A stretch of 14,734 nucleotides of DNA from an uncultured Parasphingopyxis sp. (GTDB taxonomy: Bacteria > Pseudomonadota > Alphaproteobacteria > Sphingomonadales > Sphingomonadaceae): contig CAJQMX010000012.1 in NCBI GenBank assembly GCA_905479515.1, positions 1-14,734 on the forward strand, given 5' to 3'. The translations under genes and the position numbers were made by a program. Below the pieces are notes generated by a model, which did no database searches, was not told the origin of the DNA, and was given only the letters and a program-made list of their open reading frames with translations. Positions 14,241 through 14,734 of the stretch are shown here, one piece after another. Position 1 is the stretch's first letter, and each line of letters begins with the position of its first letter.

Positions 14241-14640
14241 TTTCCAGTCCTTTTAGCGCGCGACCAACCGGCGCCGGCTCGCACCGGTCCGTGATTGTCA
14301 GCGCAATATGCCAGCGAAAAAAACCCCGCAAAAATTGCAGCGATTGCTTTTCACATATTGATTTTGAGAGTGCAGCCGACCTGTCGAATGCCTTGGGCTG
14401 CGGTGAGCTTCAAAGACGCCTGTCCCCGGTGCCGAAAGACTCTCGTCTCCCGATCGGGGCGGGCTAGAGTGTTAGCAGTTTGTCCATGCTAGCAAGCCAG
14501 AGAGATGATGGTTTCTTAGCCATGCCGGCAAGATAAGACAGGGAATTTTTTAGTCAAGCCGGGTTCCGGAATATAACGACCAGGGGAGCGGGAACACGAA
14601 TAATGCTGACAGCTAGGCTGATGCCGTCTAAAATCTGCTG
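14241..14640. other. Gene-poor stretch before the MreB-like gene
   Basis: I see no supported gene in about 400 bases. On the minus strand a frame reading KAIAAIFAGFFSLAYCADN resembles a signal peptide and ends in an ATGA overlap with the small membrane protein gene, but the only upstream ATG is followed at once by an in-frame TGA, so it appears broken. A perfect CCCGATCGGG palindrome lies at 14449-14458. The sequence just before 14641 should contain the promoter of the MreB-like gene; I cannot assign its boxes. Confidence 0.4.
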
Positions 14641-14734
14641 ATGTACAAAATCCTGACCAGAAAACATAAGCCCGACATCGCCATCGATCTCGGCACGGCC
14701 AACACCCGTATCATGACCGCTGCGGAGGGGATCG
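14641..14734 (+). CDS. MreB-like actin-family protein, N-terminus only
   Basis: Thirty-one codons are present before the right edge. After a basic start (MYKILTRKHKP) comes DIAIDLGTANTRIM, the first phosphate-binding loop of the actin/Hsp70 ATPase fold in the form typical of MreB (IDLGTANT). MreB forms filaments beneath the inner membrane that guide cell-wall synthesis. The segment after the motif (TRIMTAAEGI) differs from housekeeping MreB, which usually has valine-rich TVVY or TLIY there, so this may be a paralogue. An in-frame TAA lies 12 bases upstream; no strong Shine-Dalgarno is visible. Most of the gene lies outside the window. Confidence 0.7.
   Translation, partial: MYKILTRKHKPDIAIDLGTANTRIMTAAEGI

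Noticed and set aside
1..14734. CRISPR arrays, tRNA or rRNA genes, insertion-sequence transposases
   Set aside because: I looked for regularly spaced repeats, cloverleaf-like segments and transposase motifs (DDE, HUH, tyrosine recombinase) and found none I could support. The only long direct repeat is the two-copy leader.

Overview
The window looks like accessory DNA from an alphaproteobacterium, probably a sphingomonad. The grounds are moderate GC, the style of the aromatic-degradation genes and a very short basic protein of a type I associate with that class. This placement is an inference; no rRNA or other marker gene is present.

Layout. (1) Positions 1-4706 hold most of a restriction-modification-like defence locus. 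Leftward-reading genes encode a C5-cytosine DNA methyltransferase, a small helical protein, a large GHKL (Hsp90/MutL/MORC-type) ATPase and a protein cut by the left edge; a Vsr-type nicking endonuclease diverges from the methyltransferase. This gene set matches the known MutL/MORC-ATPase restriction systems, whose usual Z1-helicase and PD-(D/E)XK partners would lie beyond position 1. (2) Positions 4873-8517 continue the island. They hold an unrecognised 495-residue protein with a Gly/Ala-rich hydrophobic segment and a PD-(D/E)XK-like motif, a small winged-helix-like protein, an HNH endonuclease and a small helical protein. (3) At about 8520 the island ends against what looks like the tail of a transporter gene. 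A catabolic operon follows: a TfdB/MhpA-type FAD aromatic monooxygenase, a short-chain dehydrogenase and an ABM-domain protein. The first two are each preceded by a copy of the same ~90-bp leader, which runs into the start codon. (4) Positions 12178-13443 are a gene graveyard: the 3' half of a crotonase, the 3' end of a short-chain dehydrogenase fused to it at a deletion scar, and an EamA/DMT transporter with an internal deletion. (5) The last 1.3 kb is gene-poor, with two very small candidate proteins, and ends with the first 31 codons of an MreB-like actin.

How the parts work together. The methyltransferase probably protects host DNA, Vsr would repair T:G mismatches arising from deaminated 5-methylcytosine, and the ATPase operon would act against foreign DNA. 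The genes at 4873-8517 look like additional defence or mobile cargo. The catabolic operon would hydroxylate a phenolic compound and oxidise the product; the decayed fragments beside it suggest a formerly larger pathway that has been losing genes.
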